Shown: piece by piece, positions 44,247 through 54,289 of the stretch
Layout: every line of letters starts with the position of its first letter
Numbering within the stretch: the first letter of the stretch is position 1
DNA from: Kangiellaceae bacterium
GTDB taxonomy: Bacteria > Pseudomonadota > Gammaproteobacteria > Enterobacterales > Kangiellaceae
Length of the DNA stretch: 64,000 nucleotides
Direction: 5' to 3'
Assembly: GCA_013373015.1 (NCBI GenBank)
Contig: JABXIQ010000002.1
Span: 62,001 to 126,000, forward strand
Translations under genes and position numbers: made by a program
Notes under the pieces: generated by a model
What the model saw: the letters and a program-made list of their open reading frames with translations, nothing else
What the model was told of the DNA's origin: nothing
The model's database searches: none

Positions 44247-44424
44247 GAGTAATTGAGGTTTTTATGATGAAACTGAATTATGGAGCAAAAGTAGGGGGCT
44301 GACTAGCCAAAATAGGCATTGAATATAGTGTTTGATTATTAGCAGCCAATGAAATGGCTGGTCAGATTTGAAAGTTTATAAATCAGCTACTATGATGCTG
44401 ATAACCATTCGTTAGGAACTCATT

Positions 44425-46695
44425 ATGAACTACAAAAACAATTTATTATTAGGATTGGCGGCAGGAGTTGTTATGGTTGCATCAACTAATCTTTTAGCAG
44501 AAGAGCAGCTTAAGCAGGATACATTCTCGCAAGAACAATTAACGGTCGAACGTATTTATGCCGATCCTTCTTTAGAAGGGCCTGCACCACGCTCGGTTCA
44601 ATTATCACCAGATGGTGAGCGTGCGACTTTCCTAAAAGGTAAGGAAGATGAGCAAGAGCGGCTAGATCTGTGGGAATACAACCTAAAAGATAAAACCTCA
44701 CGCCTATTGGTCGATTCTGCAGATTTATTACCAGGCGAAGAGAATTTATCGGATGAGGAAAAAGCGCGACGTGAACGTATGCGCTTGTTTGCCAAAGGTA
44801 TCATCAGTTATTACTGGGGTGATGATGGGCAAACTTTGTTGTTTCCATTAGGCGGCGATATTTTTGTTTATGACTTAACAAAAAAAGGCGATAAAGCGAC
44901 TAAGCGCTTAACTGAAACGGAAACTTATGAGACCGATATTAAAATGTCTCCAGACGGCTCAAAAGTATCTTTTATTCGCGATCAAAATATTTTTATGATT
45001 GATATTGCTTCGGGCAAAGAAACGCAACTGACTTTTGACGGCAAAGATACTATTAAGAATGGTATGGCTGAGTTTGTAGCACAAGAAGAAATGGGCCGCT
45101 TAACTGGTTATTGGTGGTCACCTGATAGCAAGAAAGTGGCTTATTTGCAGGTTGATGAGTCGCCAGTCAAAATCGAAAAACGTTACGAGATTAATGCTGA
45201 AGATTTTACGGTGTTTGAGCAACGCTATCCAAGCACTGGCACTAATAATGTTTTGATTAAACTGGCGGTTTTAGATTTAGAGAGTAATAAAACTACTTGG
45301 ATGGATACAGGAAAAGAAACTGATATCTATATTCCGCGTGTAAAGTGGCTACCTAATTCTGAGCAGGTTTCCTATCAATGGCAGTCGCGTGATCAACAAA
45401 CTTTGAAACTAAATTTTGCCGATATTAAAACAGGAAAATCACAAACTGTGTTGACTGAAACTTCGGACACATGGATCAACTTAACCAAAGATTTGCGTTT
45501 CTTAAAACAGCAAGATGCATTTTTATGGACTTCTGAGCGCGATGGTTTTCGCCATATTTATCTTTATGACTTAACAGGAAAATTAATTAGCCAACTAACT
45601 CAAGGCGAATGGGTTGTTGACCAAATTTATGGCGTTGATGAAGAAGTGGGCAAGGTGTTTTTTAGTGCCAATAAACAATCGCCGATTGAGCAGCATTTGT
45701 ATGCGGTTAAGCTAAATGAAAAAGATAAGCCAGTAAAGTTAACTCAAGAAGCTGGTGTACACGCTGTAAGTTTCTCGAAAAATATGAAGTTATTTGTGGA
45801 TTACTTTTCATCAACGAGCCAGCCACCGCAAGTCAGCTTAAAAAAATCGAATGGCGAGTTTGTGACTTGGCTTGAGCAGAATGAGTTGAATGAACAGCAT
45901 CCATATTATGCTTATTACAAAAATGCCTCTAAAGCTGAGTTTGGTCAAATAGAAGCTGCTGATGGGCAAATGATGCAGTACCGTTTGTATAAACCTGTGC
46001 CATTTGATGCTAACAAGAAATACCCAGTGGTGGTTGATGTCTATGGTGGTCCTCATGCGCAACGTGTGCGTAATACATGGGGTGCACGTAATACCTATTG
46101 GCATCATATGATGGCGAGCAAAGGCTATGTGGTCTTTTCATTGGATAATCGTGGCTCATGGAATCGTGGTAAGAAGTTTGAAGACCCAATTTATCGCAAA
46201 TTAGGTGATATTGAGATCAAAGATCAATTGACGGGTGTTGAGTTTTTGAAGAGCTTGTCTTTTGTTGATGAAAATAAAATTGGTATGTTTGGTTGGAGTT
46301 ATGGTGGTTATATGACCATTATGGCTATGTTCAAACACCCCGAAGTGTTTAAAGCGGGAGTTTCGGTGGCACCTGTGACCGATTGGTATTTGTACGATAC
46401 TCATTATACAGAGCGCTATTTAGACCATCCAAAAGATAATAAAGAGGGTTATGAAGCGAGTAATGTCTTTCCTTATTTAGAGGGCTTACAAGGGGATTTA
46501 ATGGTTATTCATGGTATGGCTGATGATAATGTGCTGTTTACCAACAGTACCAAGTTGTATAAGGCGCTACAGGATGCCAATAAATCATTTGATCAAATGA
46601 ACTACCCAGGAAGTAAACATTCGATTTGGGGACAAAAGACCAGAACCCATGTGTTTAATGTGATTACGAATTATTTTGAAGAGAATTTGAAATAG
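44425..46695 (+). CDS. Dipeptidyl peptidase IV (S9B serine peptidase), secreted
   Basis: DPP IV removes dipeptides, usually ending in proline or alanine, from peptide N-termini. The 756-residue precursor has a signal peptide (about residues 1-25, ending NLLAEE), an eight-bladed propeller domain with the double-glutamate motif AQEEMGR (about 210-216) that binds the substrate amino group, and an alpha/beta hydrolase domain. Catalytic residues are Ser625 in GWSYGGY, Asp700 (or 701) in MADDNV and His732 in GSKHSIWG. It ends at a bidirectional terminator. The role is probably periplasmic peptide utilisation. Confidence 0.93.
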   Translation: MNYKNNLLLGLAAGVVMVASTNLLAEEQLKQDTFSQEQLTVERIYADPSLEGPAPRSVQLSPDGERATFLKGKEDEQERLDLWEYNLKDKTSRLLVDSADLLPGEENLSDEEKARRERMRLFAKGIISYYWGDDGQTLLFPLGGDIFVYDLTKKGDKATKRLTETETYETDIKMSPDGSKVSFIRDQNIFMIDIASGKETQLTFDGKDTIKNGMAEFVAQEEMGRLTGYWWSPDSKKVAYLQVDESPVKIEKRYEINAEDFTVFEQRYPSTGTNNVLIKLAVLDLESNKTTWMDTGKETDIYIPRVKWLPNSEQVSYQWQSRDQQTLKLNFADIKTGKSQTVLTETSDTWINLTKDLRFLKQQDAFLWTSERDGFRHIYLYDLTGKLISQLTQGEWVVDQIYGVDEEVGKVFFSANKQSPIEQHLYAVKLNEKDKPVKLTQEAGVHAVSFSKNMKLFVDYFSSTSQPPQVSLKKSNGEFVTWLEQNELNEQHPYYAYYKNASKAEFGQIEAADGQMMQYRLYKPVPFDANKKYPVVVDVYGGPHAQRVRNTWGARNTYWHHMMASKGYVVFSLDNRGSWNRGKKFEDPIYRKLGDIEIKDQLTGVEFLKSLSFVDENKIGMFGWSYGGYMTIMAMFKHPEVFKAGVSVAPVTDWYLYDTHYTERYLDHPKDNKEGYEASNVFPYLEGLQGDLMVIHGMADDNVLFTNSTKLYKALQDANKSFDQMNYPGSKHSIWGQKTRTHVFNVITNYFEENLK

Positions 46696-46708
46696 GTATA
46701 AAAGTAAT

Positions 46709-46736
46709 AAAAAAAGCGGCAATTGCCGCTTTTTTA
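46709..46736. terminator. Bidirectional terminator between dpp4 and the TPR gene
   Basis: AAAAAGCGGC-AATT-GCCGCTTTTTT (46711-46735), with A and T runs on the two sides, between convergent genes. Confidence 0.9.
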
Positions 46737-49034
46737 TAAACTAGAAACTAACCTTCTTGCCTCTAGCAGTTCTTCAAACTCATAATCTGCACCATTCCAT
46801 CCAGAAAGCGCTTTGTTGAGGTATTCTTTTGCTTCAAGGATTTGATTTTGTGCGATTAATGTCTTCGCCATATAGAAATTATAGAATGGGTAAGCAGGCG
46901 CGAGTACCAATATTCGTTTTAACACTTCTTCTGCTTGAGTAAAGTCCTTGGTAGCTAGATGAGTGCGGGCGATCCAAAGTTGCACGCCAATCTGATCGGG
47001 AAAGCGATCATTCATGGCATTAAAGCCTTGCAAGGCCTGCTCGTATTGTCCTAACTCAAGATGGCTTTGGGCTTTGTAGTAGCCAATATTGATATCATTA
47101 CCATCTTGAAGATAAGCACGAGCTACTTTAAATACGTTTTCATACAGTGGAAGGGCTTCGGCTGCGCGACCTTGCTCGTTACGAAGAAGTGCTTCAGCTA
47201 CCTGTACGTTAATGGTGAAAATATCTTCATTGGTATCTTCAGCAAGTTTATAGGCGGCTCGAAGAATTTCTTCTGCTTTATCATCTTGGTTGATGATATG
47301 GTAACGCCAAGCTTGAATAGCCATTCCTTGAACACCTTGCCTCGGAGTTGTTGTTTCGGCATATTCATCGAAGGCCTGTTGGTAAGTTTCAACCGACTTT
47401 ACAACTTTTCCATAGTTCCAATAAAAAGAGGCTAAACCAGTTTTCGAGTTGAGTTTTTCATCACTAGTAGAGCTGTACTCAATAGCTTGTAAGAACATAT
47501 TTTCGGCTTTATCAACTTCGCCAATTCTCGCTAGGCTATTAGCTAAATTACGCAAAGAATTTACATCATTGGGGTTTATTGATAATGCCTGTTGGTAATT
47601 GCTAATAGCAAGATCCATATTTCCCGTTTTGCTGTACAAATCGCCTAAGTTCTTAAACGCTATTGGGTTGTTAGCGTTCTTTTCCGAGTATTTTTCATAA
47701 GCTGTTGCCGCTTGGTCATAATCACCAATCGCTGTGTAGATATCGCCAATAACATCCCATAACACATGTTGTGAAGGATCGAGTTCTATAACTTTTTTAT
47801 AGTTCTCAATGGCTTTTATTGGCTTCTGGGTTACTTGGTAAAAAGAAGCTTTCATTTGGTATGACATATAATCATCAGGATAGAGCAGTGACCATTGGTC
47901 TAAGGTTTTGAATGCTTCTTCAGATTTTTGATTAATGAAAAAGTGGATAGTATTAATGGCAAACTGTTCTCTTTCGGTTAAACGATAGTCTTTATGTTGT
48001 TGCGCTAGCTTGGTGTATTTTTGCGCGCTAACCAGTCCATTCCCTTGCAGAAGAAACCCAGAATATTTAAAGGCTGCTTGAGAAAATGTTGGATCAAGCT
48101 CAATTGCTTTTTCGTAATAGCTTTGAGCATCAAGTCTCTTCTCTGAAAAATGCTCTATAGTCACTGCTTTTGAATAGTCGATAAAAGCTTGCCATTGATT
48201 GGTGTATAAATCTTCTATCGGCAGATCTGTGAAGCTGTTGCTGGTTGCTCGGAAGTGTTCGTTTATCCCTTGAGTAATATTGTCGATTGCAGAAAAGTAA
48301 TTGGTTTTCGTTTGTTCAAATGCGGCTAATTTTTTTCCGCTGTTGGCATCATAAATTTCTGCCGTGATTTGATATTTGCCATTAATAGTATTGACACTAC
48401 CTGTCACAAAATAATCTCTAGCGCGTTTTTTTGCTGTATTGATTTGAAAAGATAAAGGTAAACGTGTCGCGGTAAGAGTGCTTCTTCTAATATCATCATC
48501 AAAATTGGCAAGATCCATTAAAGAATAAAAGATATTCTGACTTAAATCTCTTCTTAATACTTCAGAAGTAATTATTGCTAAAGGATCCAAGTCTGTTTGC
48601 CCTGAAGAGTTCTTAAAAGGAAAAATGGCAATCGACTTTTTATGGGCGTCTTTCGCCACGGAGCGTTCTTGCATTACGCCTTGCTCATCCGCCACCATTA
48701 CCGTTTCAACGGTACTTCCTAAATCTTGATCCGCATACAAATGATGTAAGGCTAATGGAACTGCAAGTAGGTTTAATGGGATAAATATCTTCTCAAACAA
48801 TGACCAACTTTGTTTGCCAGGCGCTCCATGATGCCATGCTAAAACTAAGATTAATGGTAAGCATAACAATAGAAATACTAAAATAATTTCTTCCCAGACT
48901 GGTGCCAATGAATAACGCTCTACGGCCCACTGGGTAAATTCTAATGCTGTCCAACTACCAGCAAGGAAAATGCCAAAGATTTGTGGTATTCGTCTTTCTA
49001 ATACTGTGCTGAAAAAGCCTTTCTTTTGTTCCAT
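46734..49034 (-). CDS. Membrane TPR protein with TolB/FlgO-like domain
   Basis: The 766-residue protein has an N-terminal membrane region of three hydrophobic segments (about residues 17-35, 46-66 and 84-98), then a domain starting KKSIAIFPFKNSSGQTDLDPL (about 131-245) like the nucleotide-independent TolB-N/FlgO-type fold seen in CadC-like regulators, then about ten TPR repeats to the end (for example DYDQAATAYEKYSEKNANNP and DLAISNYQQALSINPNDVNS). No DNA-binding or kinase domain is present. The role may be a scaffold or sensor in the envelope; this is inference. Confidence 0.75.
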   Translation of the reverse strand: MEQKKGFFSTVLERRIPQIFGIFLAGSWTALEFTQWAVERYSLAPVWEEIILVFLLLCLPLILVLAWHHGAPGKQSWSLFEKIFIPLNLLAVPLALHHLYADQDLGSTVETVMVADEQGVMQERSVAKDAHKKSIAIFPFKNSSGQTDLDPLAIITSEVLRRDLSQNIFYSLMDLANFDDDIRRSTLTATRLPLSFQINTAKKRARDYFVTGSVNTINGKYQITAEIYDANSGKKLAAFEQTKTNYFSAIDNITQGINEHFRATSNSFTDLPIEDLYTNQWQAFIDYSKAVTIEHFSEKRLDAQSYYEKAIELDPTFSQAAFKYSGFLLQGNGLVSAQKYTKLAQQHKDYRLTEREQFAINTIHFFINQKSEEAFKTLDQWSLLYPDDYMSYQMKASFYQVTQKPIKAIENYKKVIELDPSQHVLWDVIGDIYTAIGDYDQAATAYEKYSEKNANNPIAFKNLGDLYSKTGNMDLAISNYQQALSINPNDVNSLRNLANSLARIGEVDKAENMFLQAIEYSSTSDEKLNSKTGLASFYWNYGKVVKSVETYQQAFDEYAETTTPRQGVQGMAIQAWRYHIINQDDKAEEILRAAYKLAEDTNEDIFTINVQVAEALLRNEQGRAAEALPLYENVFKVARAYLQDGNDINIGYYKAQSHLELGQYEQALQGFNAMNDRFPDQIGVQLWIARTHLATKDFTQAEEVLKRILVLAPAYPFYNFYMAKTLIAQNQILEAKEYLNKALSGWNGADYEFEELLEARRLVSSL

Positions 49035-49122
49035 ATTATTATTCGCTTACTTTTCTCATCTTGCGGAAGTCACTAGTTTAATAATATGCTGATAAAAATA
49101 TAGGGTCAAAGGTGAAATTGTC

Positions 49123-50208
49123 ATGAAAAAACTGTTTTTTGTAGCATTTTGTATGTTTTTTAGCATTTTACAGGCTGCTGTTGTGCCAAAAGGCTTTCAA
49201 ATTGAGCTGTTTGCGTCTGATGTTGAGAACGTTAGACAAATGGCTTTATCGGATACAGGCGTTATTTATGCAGGGTCGCGCCGTGCAGGAAAAGTCTATG
49301 CCATTGTGGATACAGATGATGATTTAAAAGCGGATCAAGTTTATGTTATTGCTGAAGATTTATTTTTGCCCAGCGGTGTAGCTTATAAAGATGGTGATTT
49401 GTATGTGGCTGAAGTGGATAAAATTGTGCGTTTTGAAAATATTGACGCTACTTATGATAAACGTCCGCAAGCCGAAGTGATTTTCGATGACTTGCCCGAT
49501 AAAAGTCATCATGGTTGGAAATACATTAAGTTTGGGCCGGATGGAAAACTCTATATTCCAGTAGGTGTGCCGTGTAATGTCTGTTTGTCCGAGGATCAGC
49601 GTTTCGGCACTATTTTGCGTTTGGATATTGAAACTAAGCAACTTGAAACGGTGGCCACTGGAGTGCGCAATAGTGTTGGATTTGATTGGCACCCACAAAC
49701 TGGGGAATTGTGGTTTACTGATAATGGACGTGACATGATGGGCGATGATATTCCGCCTTGCGAGTTAAACCGTGTATCGCAAGATGGAGAGTTTTTTGGT
49801 TTTCCTTATGTACATGGTAAGAATATTGCGGATCCTAAGTTTAGTAAAAAATTAGGCAAGAAGTTTCAAGGCCTAATATTCACACCGCCGAGCTGGGAAT
49901 ATCAGGCGCATGTGGCGCCTTTAGGCATGATGTTTTATGACGGCGATATGTTTCCCGAGGAATATAAAAACAGCGCTTTTGTGGCATTGCATGGCTCCTG
50001 GAACCGAAGCTCTAAAGTTGGCTACAAGGTTGTTAATATGCGGTTTGATAAAAACATTGTGACCGCTGAGAATGATTTTGTCACTGGGTGGCTGAAAGGT
50101 GAAGAGGTGCTTGCGCGCCCTAATGATGTGATTATGTTGAATGATGGCTCTTTGTTGGTTTCAGATGATGGCTTTGGAAAAATCTATCGTGTGAGTTATC
50201 AACCGTAA
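49123..50208 (+). CDS. Secreted PQQ-dependent sugar/sorbosone dehydrogenase-like beta-propeller
   Basis: The 361-residue precursor has a signal peptide (about residues 1-19, MKKLFFVAFCMFFSILQAA). The mature part begins VPKGFQIELFASDVENVRQMA, which is typical of L-sorbosone/glucose-dehydrogenase-like propellers, with blades marked by LPSGVAYKDGDLYVAE, GPDGKLYIPVG, GVRNSVGFDWHP and WFTDNGRDMMGDD. Family members may bind PQQ, but many lack activity, so the substrate is unknown. CNVCL is a possible disulfide. A terminator follows. Confidence 0.8.
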   Translation: MKKLFFVAFCMFFSILQAAVVPKGFQIELFASDVENVRQMALSDTGVIYAGSRRAGKVYAIVDTDDDLKADQVYVIAEDLFLPSGVAYKDGDLYVAEVDKIVRFENIDATYDKRPQAEVIFDDLPDKSHHGWKYIKFGPDGKLYIPVGVPCNVCLSEDQRFGTILRLDIETKQLETVATGVRNSVGFDWHPQTGELWFTDNGRDMMGDDIPPCELNRVSQDGEFFGFPYVHGKNIADPKFSKKLGKKFQGLIFTPPSWEYQAHVAPLGMMFYDGDMFPEEYKNSAFVALHGSWNRSSKVGYKVVNMRFDKNIVTAENDFVTGWLKGEEVLARPNDVIMLNDGSLLVSDDGFGKIYRVSYQP

Positions 50209-50224
50209 TTTATTTGTTTCAGCA

Positions 50225-50256
50225 ATAAAAAAGCCTGCAAATGCAGGCTTTTTTAT
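50225..50256. terminator. Bidirectional terminator between the propeller and M13 genes
   Basis: AAAAAAGCCTGCA (50227-50239), loop AA, TGCAGGCTTTTTTA. It serves the convergent genes on both sides. Confidence 0.9.
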
Positions 50257-50281
50257 TATGTTAGATAATCAATCTTAATGA

Positions 50282-52372
50282 TTACCAAATTTTCACACGA
50301 TCTTCTGGCGCTGTGTACATCTTGTCACCAGGTTTTACGTCAAACGCTTCGTGGAATTCAGGCATGTTCATGACAGTACCATTTGCACGGAATTCACTTG
50401 GCGAATGCGGATCGGTGTCGATACGCTTACGCAACTCTTCGTCACGGTATTTACGACGCCATACTTGTGCCCAGCCGTAGAATACACGCTGATCACCAGT
50501 CATACCGTCGATTACTGGAGCTTCTTCACCATTTTTAGACAGTTGGTAAGCTTTGTAAGCGATTGTCATACCGCCTAAGTCACCAATGTTTTCACCTTGA
50601 GTAAATTCGCCATTAACATGAACGTCATCCAAAACAGTAAATTCGTTGTATTGAGCAACTAGTTTATCAGTACGCTTTTCGAACTCAGTACGATCTTCAT
50701 CAGTCCACCAGTTACGCAACTTTCCATCACCGTCATATTGCGAACCAGAGTCATCGAAGCCGTGGCCCATTTCGTGACCGATAACTGCACCGATACCACC
50801 ATAGTTTACAGCATCGTCAGCTTCAAGATTGAAGAATGGAGGTTGCAAAATTGCCGCAGGGAATACGATTTCGTTCATTACAGGGTTGTAGTAAGCATTA
50901 ACCGTTTGTGGGTTCATGAACCACTCAGTACGATCAATTGGTTGACCTAGTTTTGAACGATTTTGCTTAACGGCAACCATTGTCGCGCGCTTCATGTTAC
51001 CGACTAAGTCGTCAGCTTCAACGCTTAACTCTGAGTAGTCTTTCCATTTATCTGGGTAACCGATTTTTGGATCAAATTTAGCAAGTTTGTCTAAGGCTTG
51101 TTTCTTGGTTTCTTCACCCATCCACTCTAACTCTTTAATACCTTGAGCATAAGCACGACGTAGATTTTCTACTAACACGCCCATCTTTTCTTTTGCTTCT
51201 GGCTTAAAGTGTTTAGATACATAGATTTTACCAACGACTTCACCTAACACACCATTGATAACGTTTACACCACGCTTCCAACGTGGTTCTTGCTCTTCAA
51301 CGCCACTTAATACGCCTTGGAAGAAACGGAAGTTTTCTTGATCAAGTGCGGAATGCATAAATGGTGCTGCGCCAGAGATTAGGTGCCATTGGTAGTATGT
51401 TTTCCAATCGTTTAAGTCAACGTCAGCTAACATAGCGTTCATTTTTTCGAAGTAGTCAGGTTGACCGACAATAACTTCTGCAAAACCATCCAAGTGAGCA
51501 GCTTTTTCCCAGCGCGCCAAGTCCATATTCGAAACGATTTTTTGCAATTCGTCTTTAGACATTTTGTTGTAACGAGCGACAGGGTCACGCAACTTTTCTT
51601 TTGGCCATTGGTTTTGCGCGATTTGTGTTTCAATCGCCATTACTGTTTCAGCTTTCTCTTGACCGCCTTCAACGCCCGCCAATTCAAACATTTTAGCCAC
51701 GTGTTCTACGTATTGATCACGAACTTTCTGACTTTTCTCATCGTCTTTTAAGTAAGATTCGCGACTTGGTAGGCCTAAACCACCTTGACCCATTTGCGTG
51801 ATATAGGCATCAGGGTTTTTAGCATCAACATAGACAAATACCCCAAATGGAGCGGTGCTGATCATTTGTGCATAGGCCATGTATTCAGATAAATCAGCTA
51901 AGTTTTCAATAGCGTCAATTTTAGCTAACTCAGACTCAAGAGGTTTGTTGCCAAGCTCTTCTAATAGCTCTGCATTCATGTAACTTTTATATAAGTCACC
52001 AACCTTTTGCGCATCAGAACCTTTCTCAGCATTACCTTCAGAGGCTTCTTCGATAATAGCTTTAACATCATCTTTGGCTTTTTCTGCTAATAATGTGAAA
52101 GCGCCATAGTTTGATTTGTCGGCTGGAATTTCAAAATTCTTTAACCATAAGCCATTGGTATGACGGAATAAGTCGTCTTGTGGACGTACAGACATATCAA
52201 AATGGCTTTTATCGATACCTGAAATGAGTTGTTTTTCAACAGCTTGCTCGGCTGCTTGCTGTGCAGTTTGCTCTTGTTTGGCGACTTCTTGATTAGCTGC
52301 TTGTTCTTTATTGTCTGAACTACAAGCCGCTAGAACCGCTAAACAAACAGAGCTAATGATAAATTTTTTCAT
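50282..52372 (-). CDS. M13 (neprilysin/PepO-like) zinc metallopeptidase lipoprotein
   Basis: The 696-residue precursor starts MKKFIISSVCLAVLAACSSD, with a lipobox LAAC (cysteine about 17), then a low-complexity Q/E/A-rich linker to about residue 48. The M13 N-terminal domain follows with the typical DLFRHTNGLWL. The catalytic domain has the zinc motif VIGHEMGHGFDD (about residues 530-541) and the third ligand in GENIGDLGG (about 590). The last residues, EDRVKIW, are the family's conserved terminus. It should be an outer-membrane-attached oligopeptidase. Confidence 0.94.
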   Translation of the reverse strand: MKKFIISSVCLAVLAACSSDNKEQAANQEVAKQEQTAQQAAEQAVEKQLISGIDKSHFDMSVRPQDDLFRHTNGLWLKNFEIPADKSNYGAFTLLAEKAKDDVKAIIEEASEGNAEKGSDAQKVGDLYKSYMNAELLEELGNKPLESELAKIDAIENLADLSEYMAYAQMISTAPFGVFVYVDAKNPDAYITQMGQGGLGLPSRESYLKDDEKSQKVRDQYVEHVAKMFELAGVEGGQEKAETVMAIETQIAQNQWPKEKLRDPVARYNKMSKDELQKIVSNMDLARWEKAAHLDGFAEVIVGQPDYFEKMNAMLADVDLNDWKTYYQWHLISGAAPFMHSALDQENFRFFQGVLSGVEEQEPRWKRGVNVINGVLGEVVGKIYVSKHFKPEAKEKMGVLVENLRRAYAQGIKELEWMGEETKKQALDKLAKFDPKIGYPDKWKDYSELSVEADDLVGNMKRATMVAVKQNRSKLGQPIDRTEWFMNPQTVNAYYNPVMNEIVFPAAILQPPFFNLEADDAVNYGGIGAVIGHEMGHGFDDSGSQYDGDGKLRNWWTDEDRTEFEKRTDKLVAQYNEFTVLDDVHVNGEFTQGENIGDLGGMTIAYKAYQLSKNGEEAPVIDGMTGDQRVFYGWAQVWRRKYRDEELRKRIDTDPHSPSEFRANGTVMNMPEFHEAFDVKPGDKMYTAPEDRVKIW

Positions 52373-52556
52373 TATGACACCTTTATTGTTTAAAAATTAA
52401 ATCGTTAAGATTTATTAGAATTATTCAGCGCAACATACTACCAGAATGGTGCTTAATGGAAAGGATCTGGATCATGTGAAAAGTAACTAAGTATTACAAA
52501 AGCTAGGTATTTATTAGCCACACAAGACAATAGAAGCAGAAAGTGGATGTATTGTT

Positions 52557-53009
52557 TTACAACTCAGGCTGTAACTCTTTGATTTTATTGAGCAATTCAT
52601 CGCCAAGTTGTGATTTTTGACCCGTGAAGTAATTAATCACCACAATTCGGCTATGGCCTAAAGTAGCAATGGTTTGTTGTTGTTCGCTATAAGCTTGATA
52701 TTCCATGACTAGGCCAAATTCCTGTAGTTCCTTGATTTTACAACCGATATGCAGCGTATCGGGAAAGGTTACTGGGCGGCGATAACGGCAATAGGAGTCG
52801 GCTAAAATTGGGCCGATAGGGTTTGGGTTGTTTTTGGGATCGGAAACATCTGTGTTCATACCAATCGCTTGCATATAGGCGATACGTGCGGACTCGAAGT
52901 AACGCAGATAGACTACATTATTGACGTGTTGAAAGGCATCCATTTCTCCCCATGCCACTGTAATGGGTAAAACAACGGGAAATTGTTGGTTAAATTTTTG
53001 AAAGTCCAT
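52557..53009 (-). CDS. Acyl-CoA thioesterase, 4HBT hotdog family
   Basis: The 150-residue protein has the 4-hydroxybenzoyl-CoA thioesterase signature: VAWGEMDAFQHVNNVVYLRYFESARIAYM-type segment (about residues 18-46; the key part is MDAFQHVNNVVYLRYFESAR), with the catalytic aspartate/histidine pair D and H. The conserved Y-R-R-P segment YCRYRRPVTFPDTL follows. Substrates cannot be assigned. ttcA ends 35 bp upstream of its start on the same strand, so the two may be cotranscribed. Confidence 0.88.
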   Translation of the reverse strand: MDFQKFNQQFPVVLPITVAWGEMDAFQHVNNVVYLRYFESARIAYMQAIGMNTDVSDPKNNPNPIGPILADSYCRYRRPVTFPDTLHIGCKIKELQEFGLVMEYQAYSEQQQTIATLGHSRIVVINYFTGQKSQLGDELLNKIKELQPEL

Positions 53010-53043
53010 TCATAAACCTATTGTTGATACTGTGAAAAAATAA

Positions 53044-53961
53044 TTAACCGATTTTTATTATATTAATGGATTCGACTAAATCTTCTAACTGTTCGCCTGT
53101 TGCCTGAGGAGCCGAGAACTTTTCTTCATCAAAAAGTGTATCACCTTCGGTAAGGTGTTGCATGTTGTCTTGAGAAAGTCCAACAAAATCAAATAGATTG
53201 GTATCAGTTAAGTGCGAAGGGGCGACATTGCTCATGGCTTTGAAAATGGTTTCAACTCGTCCTGGATATTTACGATCCCATTCTTGCAGCATCATCTTAA
53301 TGTTTTGTCGCTGCAGATTTTCCTGAGAGCCGCATAAGTTACACGGAATGATAGGAAACTCTTTGGCTTTTGCGTATTTGGCAATATCTTTTTCTTTGCA
53401 ATAGGCTAATGGGCGGATCACAATGTGTTTACCATCATCACTTTTAAGCTTTGGTGGCATCGATTTCATTTTGCCACCAAAAAACATATTCAAGAATAAG
53501 GTTTCGATCATATCGTCGCGATGATGACCTAAAGCAATTTTAGTAATGCCGTTGCGCTGAGCCCAGCCGTAAATAATACCGCGGCGTAAGCGTGAGCATA
53601 GGCTGCAAGTGGTTTTACCTTCAGGAATTTTATCTTTAACGATGCTATAGGTATCTTCTTCGATGATCTCAAAAGGAATATTAATAGATTTCAAATAGTT
53701 AGGGAGAACCTGCTCAGGAAAACCTGGTTGCTTTTGATCAAGGTTGACCGCTACTAAATCAAAGTGAATTGGCGCACTTTTTTGCAAGCCCATTAATATT
53801 TCTAGCAAGGTATAAGAATCTTTGCCGCCTGATAGACAAACCATAATTTTGTCGCCATCTTCAATCATATTGAAGTTAGCAATAGCCTCGCCAACCTGAC
53901 GACGCAGTCGTTTTTGTAGCTTATTGAAGTCTGTTTTGGTTTTTTTTGTCTGGGCTTGCAT
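53044..53961 (-). CDS. ttcA: tRNA 2-thiocytidine(32) synthetase TtcA
   Basis: TtcA thiolates cytidine 32 in some tRNAs with an iron-sulfur cluster. The 305-residue product has the PP-loop [16 protein letters not shown] (about residues 41-56) and the two CxxC pairs that hold the cluster, [12 protein letters not shown] (about 119-130) and [12 protein letters not shown] (about 208-219). [19 protein letters not shown] is typical of the family. It is divergent from the large surface-protein gene. Confidence 0.96.
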   Translation of the reverse strand: MQAQTKKTKTDFNKLQKRLRRQVGEAIANFNMIEDGDKIMVCLSGGKDSYTLLEILMGLQKSAPIHFDLVAVNLDQKQPGFPEQVLPNYLKSINIPFEIIEEDTYSIVKDKIPEGKTTCSLCSRLRRGIIYGWAQRNGITKIALGHHRDDMIETLFLNMFFGGKMKSMPPKLKSDDGKHIVIRPLAYCKEKDIAKYAKAKEFPIIPCNLCGSQENLQRQNIKMMLQEWDRKYPGRVETIFKAMSNVAPSHLTDTNLFDFVGLSQDNMQHLTEGDTLFDEEKFSAPQATGEQLEDLVESINIIKIG

Positions 53962-54289
53962 CGAAATTAAAGTGTTATCGCGATAGGAGCGCGATTATAC
54001 ATCAGTTTACCAATGAACTGCTATATAGCAGTAAGTTTATACAATATAAAGCGACAGCAAAAAATAGGAATAGTCATTAACGACTTGAGTTTGTAACGAT
54101 TTGTATCGATATATGGTTAAATCGTTGTAAAATAACAGGAACCACTTCTCATTTTTGCATTAAAACGGTATATTGCGCCCGCTGTCTAAATTTTAGACAA
54201 ACATAAGTGCTCATTCGAGCGGACAGGACTCTTCAACTTATTTTTACACTGGATGTAGCTGACACGATAAATATTAAAAGAGGATATCT
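53962..54289 (+). other. ttcA / large secreted protein intergenic region (328 bp)
   Basis: No gene is seen. Two dyads stand out: AACGATTT (54095-54102) with AAATCGTT (54119-54126), and TGTCTAAA-T-TTTAGACA (54183-54199). TATATT at 54169-54174 may be a -10 element without a good -35, which would place the second dyad over the start site. A small stem GCTC-ATTC-GAGC follows. Confidence 0.5.
54183..54199. promoter_or_regulatory. Operator-like palindrome upstream of the 1357-residue protein gene
   Basis: A perfect 8-bp dyad TGTCTAAA/TTTAGACA with a single central base, located 9 bp after a TATATT -10-like element and about 90 bp before the GTG start. Its size and position fit a dimeric regulator site. 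Confidence 0.45.
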
